Origin: Peribolospora baueri
Taxonomy: Eukaryota; Basidiomycota; Peribolosporomycetes; Peribolosporales; Peribolosporaceae
Reading direction: 5' to 3'
NCBI GenBank assembly: GCA_029717555.1
Contig: JAMDHS010000064.1
Location: forward strand, 57,365 to 121,364
DNA: 64,000 nt
A program made the position numbers and the translations under genes. Of this stretch, positions 48,417 to 60,096 are shown piece by piece. How positions within the stretch are numbered: position 1 is the stretch's first letter; every line of letters starts with the position of its first letter. Under the pieces are notes generated by a model. It did no database searches and was not told the origin of the DNA. It saw only the letters and a list, made by a program, of their open reading frames with translations.

Positions 48417-49052
48417 CTTGTCGTGATTGTCGGAAAGGGCGAGAGCGGTATGCAAGGTAGCGAGGTGGGTGGACGGGGAAGACGTAGACACCAACCCTCG
48501 CACGTGAGCATGGCGTTCTTGGTCGGGCGCTCCGGCCGAGCGACCGAGACTGAGCCGAGGTCGAAAATCGGTCCCCACCCACGTCCGCAGACGTCTATTG
48601 TATCGGTCTTCGGTCCCTTCGAATGGTAGCGTAGTATTCTCTGATGGACATCACAATGGGTACGCCGCCGCCGGATGGGTGCGAGAACCGCCCCGCTGTA
48701 GGCGCCAGAGAGAAAAGGAAAAGAAATGCTAGGAAAATGACAACGACACGTACGCCGCAACTCCCTACAGTCTCCTTTTGGCGTGCGAAGGTACGAGTCT
48801 TAGCCAAACATACACAGCCTTGCTTTTATTAATAGATTTTGCTTCCTGTCGGTTTCGGTCGTCACCGGCCTACTCTTGTTCAGGTTGCATACCTTGGCCT
48901 ACCGCAGCCCGCCAGGGCGCAGACCGCAATTTCGGTAAGGCTTAAGGGCTTGTGGTCGCGAGGCGGCCGTAGCTGGCGGCTTTAGGCGCCGTACCGCGGG
49001 TCTTTGCCATCGCCGAGCAGCCGTTTTTCACCTCCGACCGCGTTCGACGGCG
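48417..49052. promoter_or_regulatory. Divergent promoter, phosphatase / GID8
   Basis: 636 bases between divergent starts. No convincing TATA box upstream of either gene; a TATAAA sequence exists at 49068-49073 but lies inside the GID8 first codons as modelled. No gene seen. Confidence 0.5.
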
Positions 49053-50485
49053 ATGGATGGGACGTCTATAAAGACGGCGAGCGACCGGACGTCCAGCCAT
49101 GGTGAGTTGCGTCCGCCGGCGTCGCGCTCTCATCTCTCGCTTCGCTTCTCAGGCGCAGACTTGATTTCCGATCATGCCCGCCATGGCTTCCCTCATTCCC
49201 AGACGAAAAAGATCAACATCGCTCGTGCGGATTGGGAGAGGCGGCTGAACGAGGTGTCCATCAGTAAGGAGTGAGTCCGTCTTTCTTCCTTTCCCCTTTT
49301 CTTTCATGCTGTTTCGTGGCGGAAAAGGCGAAAGCGAGCGGAAGGGATGAGACAAATTTGCAGAAGTGGGAATCTCTCCTAATCGCCCTTCACCCGGGCT
49401 TGCGGATGACTTACGTTTCTTTTGCTCACTGATCCGTCGCATCGACCGTCATGTCATGTCTCGTCGTCGCCCTCGTAAACGTGCGTCTTGACGCCTTTCC
49501 ATTCCATGTGCGCTCTTTCTGATTACACAGGGACTTGAACCGACTCATCATGGACTATCTCGTCATAGAGGGCTACAAGGACGCCGCGGAGAATCTGTCC
49601 CAAGAGACCGGGCTGGGCCCGAACGTGGATCTGGAAAGCATCGAGAGCCGCATGCTTATCCGCACCGCCATCCAACGTGGAGATATTGAAGAGGCGATAG
49701 AGCGCGTCAACGAGTTAGATCCAGAGGTGAGTGCCGCGTGCGATCCGAACCGGCTCCTTGGATGGCATCGACGGGGAACCGAAACGATAGCGAGCGAGCG
49801 AGCGGACGAGGATGAGAATGTTCTATGCACCACTCTCAGACCCCTTCCGAGGGGTCGCTGATGAGACAAAACACCAACTTCAGTCTTCAAACTGAGTCCG
49901 CTCTTTGCTCCGGGAACGATCGTCGACGCGTGGACTTTTAGTTAACGAGAGACGCCTTTGCCTTATCTCTGGCCCTCGTCCTTTTTGTTGCCGCTCGACC
50001 GACTTTCTCAGATCCTCGACCTGAACCCAGCGTTGCACTTCCGTCTGCAGCAGCAACGTCTGATCGAGTTTATCCGATCCGGTGACGTTGCCTCTGCCCT
50101 CTCCTTCGCCCAGCAAGAACTGGCTCCTCGTGGGGAGGAAAATCCAGAGTTCTTAGACGAGCTCGAGCGCACGATGGCACTTTTCGCCTTTGATTCTGTC
50201 TCCCTCTCTCCGGAGGCGGGAAGCGGCAAGGCACCTACAAACATTGTCGAGCTCATGTCCCCTGCTCAGCGACTCAAGACGGCGGGAGAGCTCAACGCGG
50301 CCATCCTCAGCGCTCAGAATCAAGGCAAGGACCCCAAGCTGCCCGGGTTGCTGCAGATGATGGAGTGGGGTGAAACGCTCATGCTGGACCGCGCCGAGTT
50401 CCCTCGCCTCGATCTCAAGGGCGCGCTAGGAGTCGTCGAGGGGGCAGAGGCAGATGTCAAGGTCGAGGACACGATGGTGATCTGA
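49053..50485 (+). CDS. GID8: GID complex subunit 8 (LisH-CTLH-CRA protein)
   Basis: Scaffold subunit of the GID/CTLH ubiquitin ligase, which in yeast degrades gluconeogenic enzymes. Four exons: 49053-49101, 49153-49270, 49531-49726, 50012-50485; 278 aa. LisH is seen as DLNRLIMDYLVIEGYKDAAE, CTLH as RTAIQRGDIEEAIERVNELDPE, and CRA from FRLQQQRLIEFIRSGDV through FLDELERTMALFAFD to the C-terminus. Homology begins at about residue 42 (ARADWERRLNEV), so the first 40 residues are lineage-specific. Intron 1 (49102-49152, 51 nt) has no in-frame stop, and a TATAAA inside exon 1 leaves open that transcription starts later; exon 1 is the weakest part of the model. Confidence 0.93.
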
Positions 50486-50865
50486 TAGGGATGCGCTAGC
50501 ATCTCTCTTGCCCTCGCTCGTATTCTCCTTTCCTGCTTTGTTTCTTCATTTCCTCGAGGGCTTCATGGACGGCTCGGCCTCATCACTTTCGAAACTTGGA
50601 TATATGCTCTGGGCCTTTCGTATCTTCCTGTTCTCCCGCCCCCCATCTTCTACCTTCCGTTCTCTCGCTGTCTCCATGCCCTTGCCCTTGTACCATGTAA
50701 AAGCCTCGACAGCCGCTGTACTTTTTATCTCAATGCATACCTCACCATCATCGCAAATGCGTGTGCGGAGACCGGCCAGCTTGATCGGCGGCCGCAGCCA
50801 CAGCAAGACGTAGATTTGTGGGGTCGTTTGGTTGACTTCCGGTCTTCCAATGCTCGGGACTGGCC
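50486..50865. other. Intergenic GID8 to JMJD4
   Basis: 380 bases between two plus-strand genes; contains the GID8 3' region and the promoter of the next gene. Nothing else recognised. Confidence 0.5.
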
Positions 50866-52962
50866 ATGGATGGCCAAAGCGCTCCCTCCATAGACTACCT
50901 TGAACGTCCCCCGAGCTATTCGGATTTTTTGGTGAGCTTCTTCTTTCGTGAGAGGGGCGGCTCTTCCTTCCGGGCCTTCTGTCAGACCGCCCGCTCTTCG
51001 ACCGCTGTCGATCCTGTGTCGCTACTCTCGTCTTCTCCGTCCTACGGCTTTCACTCCGCCACGCAATCTTCTCTGACGTCCACTTTCCCGCACAGAATAG
51101 CTACCTTTTGCCCAACAGACCGTGTCTGATCGGACCCGCCCTCGTACGGCAGTGGCCTGCGTTTCGCTCCTGGCGTGGAACCGACGACTGCTCGCGCTCC
51201 GGACGGCCCGACGAAGGGACCTCGAAGAACACGGCGGGTCCACACACGTGCCCGTATCATACCGGTGACATCGACTGGGACCATCTGGTGGCCACGTATG
51301 GCTCCCACAGCGTCGCTGTGGCGGATTGCAATGTGCGCTACTTCAGCGACCAGAAGCGGGAGGAGATGACGTTGGCGGAAGCGGTGGGAAGGATGAAGGC
51401 TGAGATAGAACGAAGGAGGGAGGGCGTGATGCGGGAGGGGGCTGCTCCAGGACAGCTCGCCGAAAGCGAATGCGAAAGCCTGTACATCAAGGACTGGCAT
51501 CTGGTGCTACAGTCCAAGGACGCCCCATTGGAGCTGGACGATCGCATGCCGTATCGGACGCCGGGCATATTTGCCGATGATTGTGAGCGCATAGATGAGA
51601 TTTTTTTTTTTTACCCTGCAAATTCGCACGAACGGCGACCGGACTCACTCTGCTTCATCGTTCGTCGCCCAGGGCTGAACAACAACGCGGACACGTCGGA
51701 CGACTTTCGGTTCTGCTACGCTGGACTGGCCGGCACATTCACCCCGCTCCACCGCGATGTCTGTGAGGGTCATGCCGAAAAGGGCGACGTTCGGGCACGG
51801 CGCTCCGTGTGGGCCTGAATCTCACTGCGCCTTTCCCTTTCTCCGGAAACGTGCAGACACCTCCTACTCTTGGTCTACGAACATCGTCGGGCGCAAGCGG
51901 TGGTGGCTCTTCCCCCCTCATGTCGCTCATCTCCTGAGACAAGATCCGAAGAACCGCACGTCGCAATTGGCGTACGATGTGCGCGACGTCAGCGACGAGA
52001 CCTTTCCTGGTGTGAGGGATGCGCTCCAGGAGTGCAGAGTAATCGAACAGGAAGTGAGTGACTCGTTCGATCCACGTCCCCAAGAGCGCCTTCGCTAAAC
52101 GTCTTGCCCTCGTGCGACAGGCTGGAGAGACCATATTCGTTCCGTCCAATTGGCACCACCAAGTTGAAAACCTGACGGACTGCATCAGTGTGGGTGCGAT
52201 CTGACGTTTGTGCAACCTCATCTTAACGCTCACGAAGCACATTGGCGATCGTTTTGTTTTGTCTTTATTTTCCTTTCCCTCGCCCTTTGGGCAGCTCAAC
52301 GTGAGTGTGGCAACCATGCTAAACCGATTCGAAGCCGCTCTCGCACCAAGCACAGAGGATAATGACGAGTCTCTCAGCTTTCGGCCTTGTCCAGCACAAT
52401 TGGTGCAACTCGGTCACCCTGCCTTCAACGTACGAGGCGCTCAAGAACGAGGCCGCCGACGTGTCTGAGGCGATTTCAGACGTCAGAGACATGCTAAAGG
52501 AGAACGCAGAAAAGGGCAGCACCGCCGTCGCGCGGTCTAATGAGACATCCGCTGAGACGCAAGACGGGACAACGTCGCAGCCAGAGGAAAGCATGACGTT
52601 GGTGCAAGGGGACGACTGGGAAGTGGAGTGGTTGAAACTTGTCGACGACCTGATGGTGAAAGACGCCGGTTGGGGCTGGAAGCACTTCCTCGAGATGGTC
52701 GAATACAACATCTGTCCGGATACGCTAGCTACTTCAGTGAGTAGCTTTTCGCAGATCAACAAAACAATGGCGCACGGCGTCCCTTGCCCTCTGACAAGTG
52801 TTTCACTGATGCGATCCGCAGAACGAATTAAGGCCGCCTATATCCTTCGTCCACGAACGAGTCAAGGCCGTGCTGGACGACTTTGTCACACGGAAAGAGT
52901 ACGAAAAACTGGACGACTTGCGACAGATTGTGGATCGGTTGAGGAGTCGGGTCCAATGTTGA
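50866..52962 (+). CDS. JMJD4: JmjC oxygenase of the JMJD4 type
   Basis: Fe(II)/2-oxoglutarate oxygenase; human JMJD4 hydroxylates a lysine of release factor eRF1, so a role in translation termination is expected. Eight exons: 50866-50931, 51096-51582, 51673-51762, 51857-52053, 52121-52189, 52295-52300 (6 nt), 52395-52736, 52822-52962; 465 aa. N-terminal ERPPSYSDFLNSYLLPNRPC and VADCNVRYF match the family. The iron-binding HxD is in FTPLHRDVYTSYSWS, the distal histidine in FVPSNWHHQVENL, with GRKRWWLFPP between. The 6-nt exon supplies Leu-Asn of CISLNHNWCN (human: TISINHNWVN). The C-terminal part has an acidic insert rich in Glu/Thr/Ser (exon 7) before WGWKHFLEMV, and ends in a charged helix. 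Confidence 0.93.
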
Positions 52963-53052
52963 CGTTGGAAAGTGGATTTCAGGTCTCCGGAACAGAGGAA
53001 GCTGTTCCAGAATGCGACGTCCATGTAAGCTCATGTCGCTAGGAAGACGGTC

Positions 53053-54418
53053 TCAGTCGTTCTCCGCTTCCCTGTCTCCTCCTCCAGAAGCGAGGCTCCT
53101 CCGAATCATCTCCGCCATCACGTCCGAGCTGGCGTCACCGTACTCTCGTCCGCGGACAGTAATCATGTAAGAGACTGTGCAGAGAGGAACCGATATGATC
53201 ATCGTGCTAAGTTGGTCTGCGACAAGGCCACCTCGAGGTGTGATCATTGTGGTTTTATGCTTCAACGGCTCACCGTCTTCGATCTTGCGCAGCGACTGCT
53301 CGGTGACGGTCTGTTTCTTGCGAAGGTTGAAGACGAAAGGCACGAACGGCTCGAGGGCTGTAGTGACGGAAGGAAGGAGAAGGACCATAAACGATGACGA
53401 TGAGCACAAGGAGCGCATGCCAAGTCCTCGGTGGCCACCGTGAAGGACCTGCTCACCGCCCCTGATCGACCTCAGAAGCGCGCATACACCCAACGCGACA
53501 TTCGTGTTCCCGCTACCGACACTGTTGATAGCGAAGCGCATAAGCTCGCCCGTCAGGTCGGACAGGCCCAAGAGGTAGTCCGCGACGGTAACTTGCACAA
53601 TCTGCCGCACAAATCCAAGGCACGAAGCTATGTGATCAGCACGGGAGCCCTCCACCATCCGAGCACTAAGCGGGGGAGATGTGCGTCACCTGCAGTCCGT
53701 CTTCATTTGTGAGTTGTCTTCGGACCTCATCAAGAGTGATCACCTCTCCGTGCTCAAGGAAGTGCATAAAGGACACGGCTTCGATCTAGAGGGAAAAGAG
53801 AAGCTGCGTGACGCGTCAGAGCTGTCCAATATCGAGGCGGGATGGCACCCCCGGAGTCGCCAACGTTAGATGAACGAGGCATGAAGCTCACAAACTCTTC
53901 CAGACCACCAGCCACAGCCCTCCTGTACCTATTCCCATTGTCTCCCTCAACCTCACTTCCAATCCGCTTGAACAGATCCACGATCTCGTCCCTCTTCTTC
54001 TTGGCCTCGTCGAGGATCTGGCGTGACTTTTTGTCCGACGCGCCGGTGACGCGATGGAGGTGGAAGATGAGCTTCTTGGAGAGGGCAGTGATGTCTCGAG
54101 AGGTCTTTATCAGGCGCTCCCGCCGGTCATTCTTCGATTGCAAAAAGGGGAAGAAGGGAGAAGAATGGCGTTGATAAACGCCGACGACGACGGTCAGTCC
54201 AAGGGATGGAAGACGAGCTGGAGCGGGTCCTTGCTCAGAGTGCCGGACAGACCCACGTGTTGGTCCAACTCGGCCCTAAACCCCTCAAAGACGGAGAGGA
54301 CGGCGTCTGCCCTCGAGGGCTCCGCAAGCAGAGAAGATGGGCCTTCTTGTTTGGTGGAATGATCCATGTCGACTTGGACATGCCGTCGTTGACGGTCCAC
54401 CGGGATCGTGCGAGCCAT
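53053..54418 (-). CDS. TSNAX: Translin-associated factor X (TRAX)
   Basis: Catalytic partner of translin in the C3PO endoribonuclease (RNAi passenger strand and tRNA-fragment cleavage in other eukaryotes). Six exons on the minus strand: 54418-54257, 54131-53892, 53785-53690, 53601-53457, 53357-53274, 53174-53053; 282 aa. Family blocks: FEGFRAELDQHNDRRERLIK, SRDITALSKKLIFHLHRV, the glutamate-bearing GGLEEFIEAVSFMHFLEHG, and VTVADYLLGLSDLTGELMRF with the Asp of the active site, then EQSLRKIED. The acidic catalytic residues of TRAX appear kept. The C-terminus EMIRRSLASGGGDREAEND is lineage-specific. Start 54418 chosen; an ATG at 54367 is an alternative. Exon 2 uses an AAG acceptor. The stop is only 90 bases from that of the convergent JMJD4 gene. 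Translin itself is not in the window. Confidence 0.93.
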
Positions 54419-54812
54419 GGATGGTGTTTTGGTGAGTCGCAGTCGATCACTGTTCCTCTGTCACGCTGCGGCGGCGAATCCTTCCAAGGATATGCACGGG
54501 CCTCCGTCATATCATTCGTCGCGCCTTCATCTTCTTCTGCTTGTTACTCTTTGTCGTCTTCTTTTCTTTTCTTATCTTTTCCGTTTTCTGTCTCATTCCG
54601 TTGATATAAACGAGCACGCACAGGCAAAAAACGAAGGCCCTCTACGACAGTGTGACAATGTCATGGCGAGGGTGAAATGCGCATCGCACATGACGGCACG
54701 GTAAGCGTGTTCATCGATCCGACATCCTCGTAGCATTACAGACTTCCCCTTGTTTTAGGTACGATCGGCCGAAGTTGTTACATACCCCACTACGGGTCAG
54801 ATATATCAGATG
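54419..54812. other. Intergenic: upstream of TRAX, 3' of PPIL3
   Basis: About 390 bases; contains a T/C-rich stretch (54530-54600, purine-rich in the TRAX sense) and the PPIL3 3' region. No gene seen. Confidence 0.5.
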
Positions 54813-56224
54813 TTATCGGGACGAGTCCGCGATGGGATTGGCATGTACGGTTACCTGGAGAGAAGTACGGCAGAGGCAGAAGGGAACGGACGCAGGAAGA
54901 CGTCAGCGGCCAATCCCATCCACGCGCGGAAGCAGAAGCTAAAAGAACGCCAAGCAAAAGAGAGGAACATAGACGAGATCGCGCTCACATTCTTCAACTT
55001 GATCTCGTGTAACGGCCTGTGCTTCTCATTGACGGGCACCTTCTCCATCGCGTCTAGCGTCGAGTCTTGTCCGTCGATGACCCTGACGATCGATGCAGAC
55101 GTGCGGATGGCGACGTAAAAGAGGGATGGGCATGAGAGGGGATGTACACGGGGACATGAAAAAATAGATGAGTTGATCGAGCCGGGTACGAAGCGCGACT
55201 CACTTGCCGAATATTGTGTATTTTCCGTCGAGGTGCGGCTGCTTGGCGTACGTGACAAAAAACTGGGTTGGGAAAGTACGACAGAGATGAATAGGGCCGC
55301 AGTAATGAGCTCGAGGGTCATTTAAACAACGTGGGAACCCGAGGCTTGGGGCCCTACATTGTCGCCGCGGGCCACGCGCAAAAGGACGACACTACGCGCT
55401 CGTGCTCGTGCTCACCTGTGACTTGTTCGTATCAGGTCCACTGTTTGCCATAGCGACAATGCCTCGCGAGTTGAACTGAGCTCATTCAGGCACGATGAAA
55501 GGGAAACGGGAAGGAGAACGGATAGGCGTAAGGGCAAAAGGAAATCGCCTTCACGTCCTCGATCGACCTCTGGAGCTGTCGGATGCTGACCTTCAACGTT
55601 GTCCGGATCTCATCATTGAAAGCGCGTCCCCAGATGGATTGCCCTCCCTTTCCTGTTCCGGTCGGGTCACCGGTCTGTGAGGTGCGGCAGTAGAAGGGGT
55701 AAGAGTTGGAGAATAAGCTCCGCTGGTTTGCAGTGTAAATCGATGAGTGATCTGGGAGACGCACTTGGACCATAAACCCTTTGATGCTATGAGGAGAGGA
55801 GAAAAGATTCGGGACGGTCAGCTGATAAAGATTGAGGCCGGGAATAGAGACACTCACTTGCGGTGCCATATCAGATTGTCGTAGGAGCCGGCAGCGCAGA
55901 GACCGAGGAAGTTCTGTGGAGACGCGGGGAACGCGAGGACAAGACGAACGGATCAGCACGATGGAGCCGTGAGCAAGGTCGGGACATCTCGGCGGAAGAC
56001 TTCTCCGCAACCGGCATCCACGCAAAACGAAATGGCCGACCTGATGGTCCCCTCACCTCGGCTGTCTTCGGGACCGCCTCGCAGAAGACCTCGATCTGCC
56101 GGCGCCCGAAGGGGGAGAAGGGAAACAGCACATCATCAATTGAGATACAGAGGCTCAAGGCCTATGCTGTCACCAGCACACGCACCTTGAGATCTCCTAA
56201 TGTGGTGTGCAGCGTCACAGACAT
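54813..56224 (-). CDS. PPIL3: Peptidyl-prolyl isomerase-like 3 (cyclophilin)
   Basis: Spliceosome-associated cyclophilin. Nine exons on the minus strand: 56224-56186, 56095-56057, 55913-55858, 55786-55765, 55674-55591, 55475-55416, 55262-55204, 55082-54989, 54854-54813; 164 aa, matching the family's about 161. Landmarks: MSVTLHTTLGDLKIEVF, NFLGLCAAGSYDNLIWHRN, IKGFMVQTGDPTGTGKGG, SIWGRAFNDEI, GIVAMANSGPDTNKSQFF, QPHLDGKYTIFGKVIDG, and ending VTVHANPIADSSR. The tryptophan that binds cyclosporin in CypA is His here (PHLDGK), as in other PPIL3 proteins. Exons average about 55 nt; the 22-nt exon 4 encodes only IKGFMVQ plus one base. Confidence 0.95.
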
Positions 56225-57109
56225 CTTATGGTCGTAGTGGAAAGGGGGCAGAGAGGCAACGTCGTTCGAAGACTTGGCCTGAGCGTTGCCGACTTGGAAG
56301 CGCGCCGATCACAATTGCGGGTCGTGCACGTGACCTCAGGCATCGATGGTGAGTGTCCCCAAGAGAAAGGCATTTCACTTTTTCCATTCCGACGACTTCT
56401 TGCAAGCCAGTCCCGGAAGACTGGGGGAATGGAGGATGGCCACAAAGTCGGAAAGCGGGTGCGTCGCCCGGCGCCTGTGGAGGGGGGCGCCTTGCATCCG
56501 TTTGCCCCTCGGCATAGACGTTGGTCCGACCGAGCACGCCCATTCCAGCGCTCGGTTCATTGTGCCCCGCCGGCACTACTTAAATGTCCTGCCTGCTAAG
56601 CGGTCTCACGGCGACGGTTGGCTGGTATCATCGCTTACGTGTCTCGTTTGACGGACACGGCTCCTTCCCCAGATTTTATCTTCCTCCAGCCGGCTTCCTT
56701 CCCCGCATCAGATGCTCCACATTCGGGGCCTCGGCTTGGTTGGGCCTCACCCGTTGCCTGAATGGGCGAATAGCGCTGTCTACCCCAAAGGCTGAAGGCG
56801 TGGAGAACATCCACACAGCTAGCTATTCTCCGCTTTTTCATCTTTGCTTATCGGGTCGCATCGGAAGGTTGTCAAGCCATCGACGTTCTGTTCTCTCTGA
56901 GCTCGTCCACATGGTTGGCGCGTGGCGTCAACCGTCGGGGTCGCTCTGAGCGGGGAAGCGAGTTCCGGAAGCCACAGGTAGCCGGCTTCGAAGGTTCAAA
57001 AGCAGACCAGATCTCCACCGTAGATCCTTACACTCCACTCTCTCCAGTCGTCTCGTCTCGTTCCTCTTTTACATTTCATCCAATCGTCCTCGCAACGCCA
57101 CAAGAGAAG
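56225..57109. promoter_or_regulatory. Divergent region, PPIL3 / flavin monooxygenase
   Basis: 885 bases between divergent starts. Short overlapping frames on both strands, none convincing. The last 100 bases before 57110 are T/C-rich, a likely leader of the monooxygenase gene. Confidence 0.5.
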
Positions 57110-59860
57110 ATGGCCACCGTAGATCCGTCCAGCGCCTTGCCCAACCCGCCCAAGCTCAGCGCTACGGTGTCACACCTCGAACACCCTGCACCTCCAACGA
57201 CAAACGCAAGCGTCGATGCAAAGTCAATCGCCGCGTCCTGGCTCACCGACTTCTCTCAAGCGATCGCCTCTTCCAAGCCGGAAGAGGCGGTGACGGCCCT
57301 CTTCCTCCCCAACGGCTACTGGAGGGATTTGCTCTCCCTCAGCTGGGACTTCCGCACGCTCCACGGTCACGACAAGATCAAGGCGTTCTTGGCACAGGAC
57401 AGCGACCTTTTCAAGAAACGTGGCCTCAACGCCATCCGCGTCTCTGGAGAGCCGGCGCTCGTCCAGGGAAGCCCCGAGCACGAATGGGTCCAGACCTTCT
57501 TCGAGTGAGTGGACATCCGCGCCGGTTCTTCGATCGCTCAGCCCGTCGACCCTTACCAGGAACCACCTTCGGTTTTCTCTTTCCTTCCGTTCCCATTCAG
57601 CTTCGAAACCTCTGTCGCCCGCGGCCGAGGTCTAGTCCGCCTGATGCGCGACCCCCAAGACCGTACGGAACAGACCTGGAAGGCCTTCACCTTCTACACT
57701 GGCATAGAAGAGATGAAGGGTCACGAGGAAAAGTCAGGACCGACGAGGCCTAGGGGCGTCAACCACGGTGAGCACGAAGGACGCGTGAGCTGGAAAGCAC
57801 GCAGGGCCGCTAAGAAAGATTTTGTCGATTCTGAGCCCGAGGTAAGCTAGCATATCGGCCATCTCTATCCATTCCTTGAAGAGAGAGGGGGGAGACTCTC
57901 TCTTCTTATGCACTTCCGTCGCTGATTTTAATTGAGCCGTCTGACAGGTCGTCATCGTTGGTGCGGGCCAAGCCGGCTTGACCGTGGCTGCGCGCCTCGG
58001 TCAACTGGGCGTAGACACGCTGATCGTCGAGCGCAATGCACGGATCGGAGACAATTGGCGCAAGCGTTATGATTTTCTCGTGCTTCACGATCCCGTGTGG
58101 TACGACCATTTGCCTTACATAAACTTCCCTCAGAACTGGCCCATCTTCACTCCCAAGGACAAGGTGAGTCAGACGTCCCAAGGTGTTGTTTGTGCCGCCC
58201 TCGGAGAGTAAACCTTTACCCCGTCTCCCTCCCCCTCTCCATCCAGCTCGCAGACTGGTTCGAAGCCTACGCCGCGTCGATGGAGCTCAACATCTGGCTC
58301 TCCACCGAGCTCCAGTCAGCCGTCTACGACGACGCGTCGCGCAAGTGGACCATCAAGGCCACCCGCCCCGACGGCACCGAGCGCTGCCTCCGCCCCGCTC
58401 ATCTCGTCATGGCAACGGGCCACTCTGGAGAGCCGAACATTCCCCACTTCAAGGGTCTCGACAAGTTTAAGGGCCAGGTGTGCCATTCAAGTCAGCACGG
58501 AACGGGCGCCAATTGGCGCGGTAAAAACGCCGTCGTCGTGGGATGTTGCAACTGTGAGCCCGTGCTCTCGATTGCCGGTCTTTGGCCTGCAATATCTTTC
58601 TCGTGGCGTGCATTCGCCTTTCGCTGACGACCTTTAAATTATACTCTTTTTCGGCTGCCGCTGTTTAAAGCCGGGCACGACATTGCACACGACTTCTACG
58701 TGAGTGTATCTCTTGATGTCTCTACCCTGCAAGTCCAGAGACCAAGACCAGTAGCTCTAAACCGATTTCCCCCATTCCCGCTGTCTGTCTTGATTGTTAT
58801 AGGAGAGCGGCGCCAAGTCCGTGACGATGGTACAGCGGTCTAGTACCTACGTGATGAGCTCCGACTCGGTGCTTGACATTCTCATGAAGGGACTCTACGA
58901 CCAAGGTGAGTTTTCACGGTGGGGACCCACAAGGACGTGGGGGACACGCAGGGTTGACCGAGACCGCCCCCCGGTCTCTTGCACCATCCGCAGACGGCCC
59001 TTCGGTCGAAGACGCGGACGTCCTCTTCAACTCGGTACCCAACCCGCTCTACCTCACTCTGCACAAGCACGTCACTCAACGGATCGCGGAATACGACCGT
59101 GAGACACTCGACGGCCTTCGCAAAGCCGGCTTCAAACTCGATTTCGGTCCGAATGATTCAGGCTTCCTCATGAAGTACTTTACCAGGGGCGGGGGGTACT
59201 ACCTTGACGGTGAGCATGCATTCTGATTTCAAAGGCATCGCGCTAGTTTCGTCGGCGCGAGATCTAGACCCTGAATCCAATCGTCGCTCTTGCGCATTCA
59301 GTCGGAGCTTCAAAGCTCATCGCGGACGGAAAGATCAAAATCAAGCAAGGCAAAGAGATTGACTACTTCGATGACGACGGCGTCGTCTGTGCGTACGAAG
59401 TCTCTTGACTCGATTTGGGGACACCCGTCTCACTAGGGCTTTCTTGCTTCCTTTTGTCGCCACGTCCTTTAGTCGAGGACGGGTCCAAGCTCCCTGCGGA
59501 TGTCGTGGTTCTCGCAACCGGGTATCAGAACATGCGCACCACTGCACGTCGCATTTTGGGAGACAAAGTTGCCGATCGGGCTAACGACGGTGAATTTCGC
59601 TGCCCCTCTCAACGATTCGCGTCTGGCGTCGAACAGGCGGTTCCGACGGCCCCCGCTCACGCACACTTTACTCGCCCTGTCCTCGCGCCTTGCTCGCAGT
59701 TTGGGGCCTCAACGAGGAGGGAGAGATCCGGACAATGTGGCGCTTCTCCGGCCATCCTGGCTTCTGGTTCATGGGCGGAAACCTCGCCCTGTGCCGGTTC
59801 TACAGCAAGCGACTGGCGCTCCAGATCAAGGCCATTCAGCTCGGCCTTCACCGACAGTAA
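57110..59860 (+). CDS. Flavin-containing monooxygenase with N-terminal NTF2-like region
   Basis: FAD/NADPH-dependent monooxygenase of the FMO/YUCCA-like class common in fungi; substrate unknown. Ten exons: 57110-57504, 57601-57841, 57948-58163, 58247-58553, 58671-58699, 58803-58905, 58994-59209, 59302-59388, 59473-59589, 59700-59860; 623 aa. The first about 200 residues (SWLTDFSQAIASS..FLPNGYWRDLL..LHGHDKIKAFL) resemble a SnoaL/NTF2-type fold. FAD motif VVIVGAGQAGL starts at residue 213; NADP motif is VVVGCCNSGHDIA, built across the junction to the 29-nt exon 5; LATGYQN near the C-terminus is the usual FMO motif. Ends with FWFMGGNLALCRFYSKRLAL. Exon 5 uses an AAG acceptor. No neighbouring biosynthetic gene hints at the substrate. 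Confidence 0.93.
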
Positions 59861-60096
59861 TTCCGGCAGTGTGATTCGATTTTCGGACCGGTTTCTCTCC
59901 TCTCCTTTCCTCTCTCAACGTGTACGTATGCCTCAGATGATGTGCGAAAGAACAAAAGACGCCGCGTTACAAACAGGTCTACATATTAGAGACATGGGGG
60001 CAAGATACATGGAAATGTCTAGGTGTCGATCAAGAGTGGTACATGTGGGAGAATCGCAAGTGTCCATGGCCGGCCGACGAACAGGGGCATCTCCGT

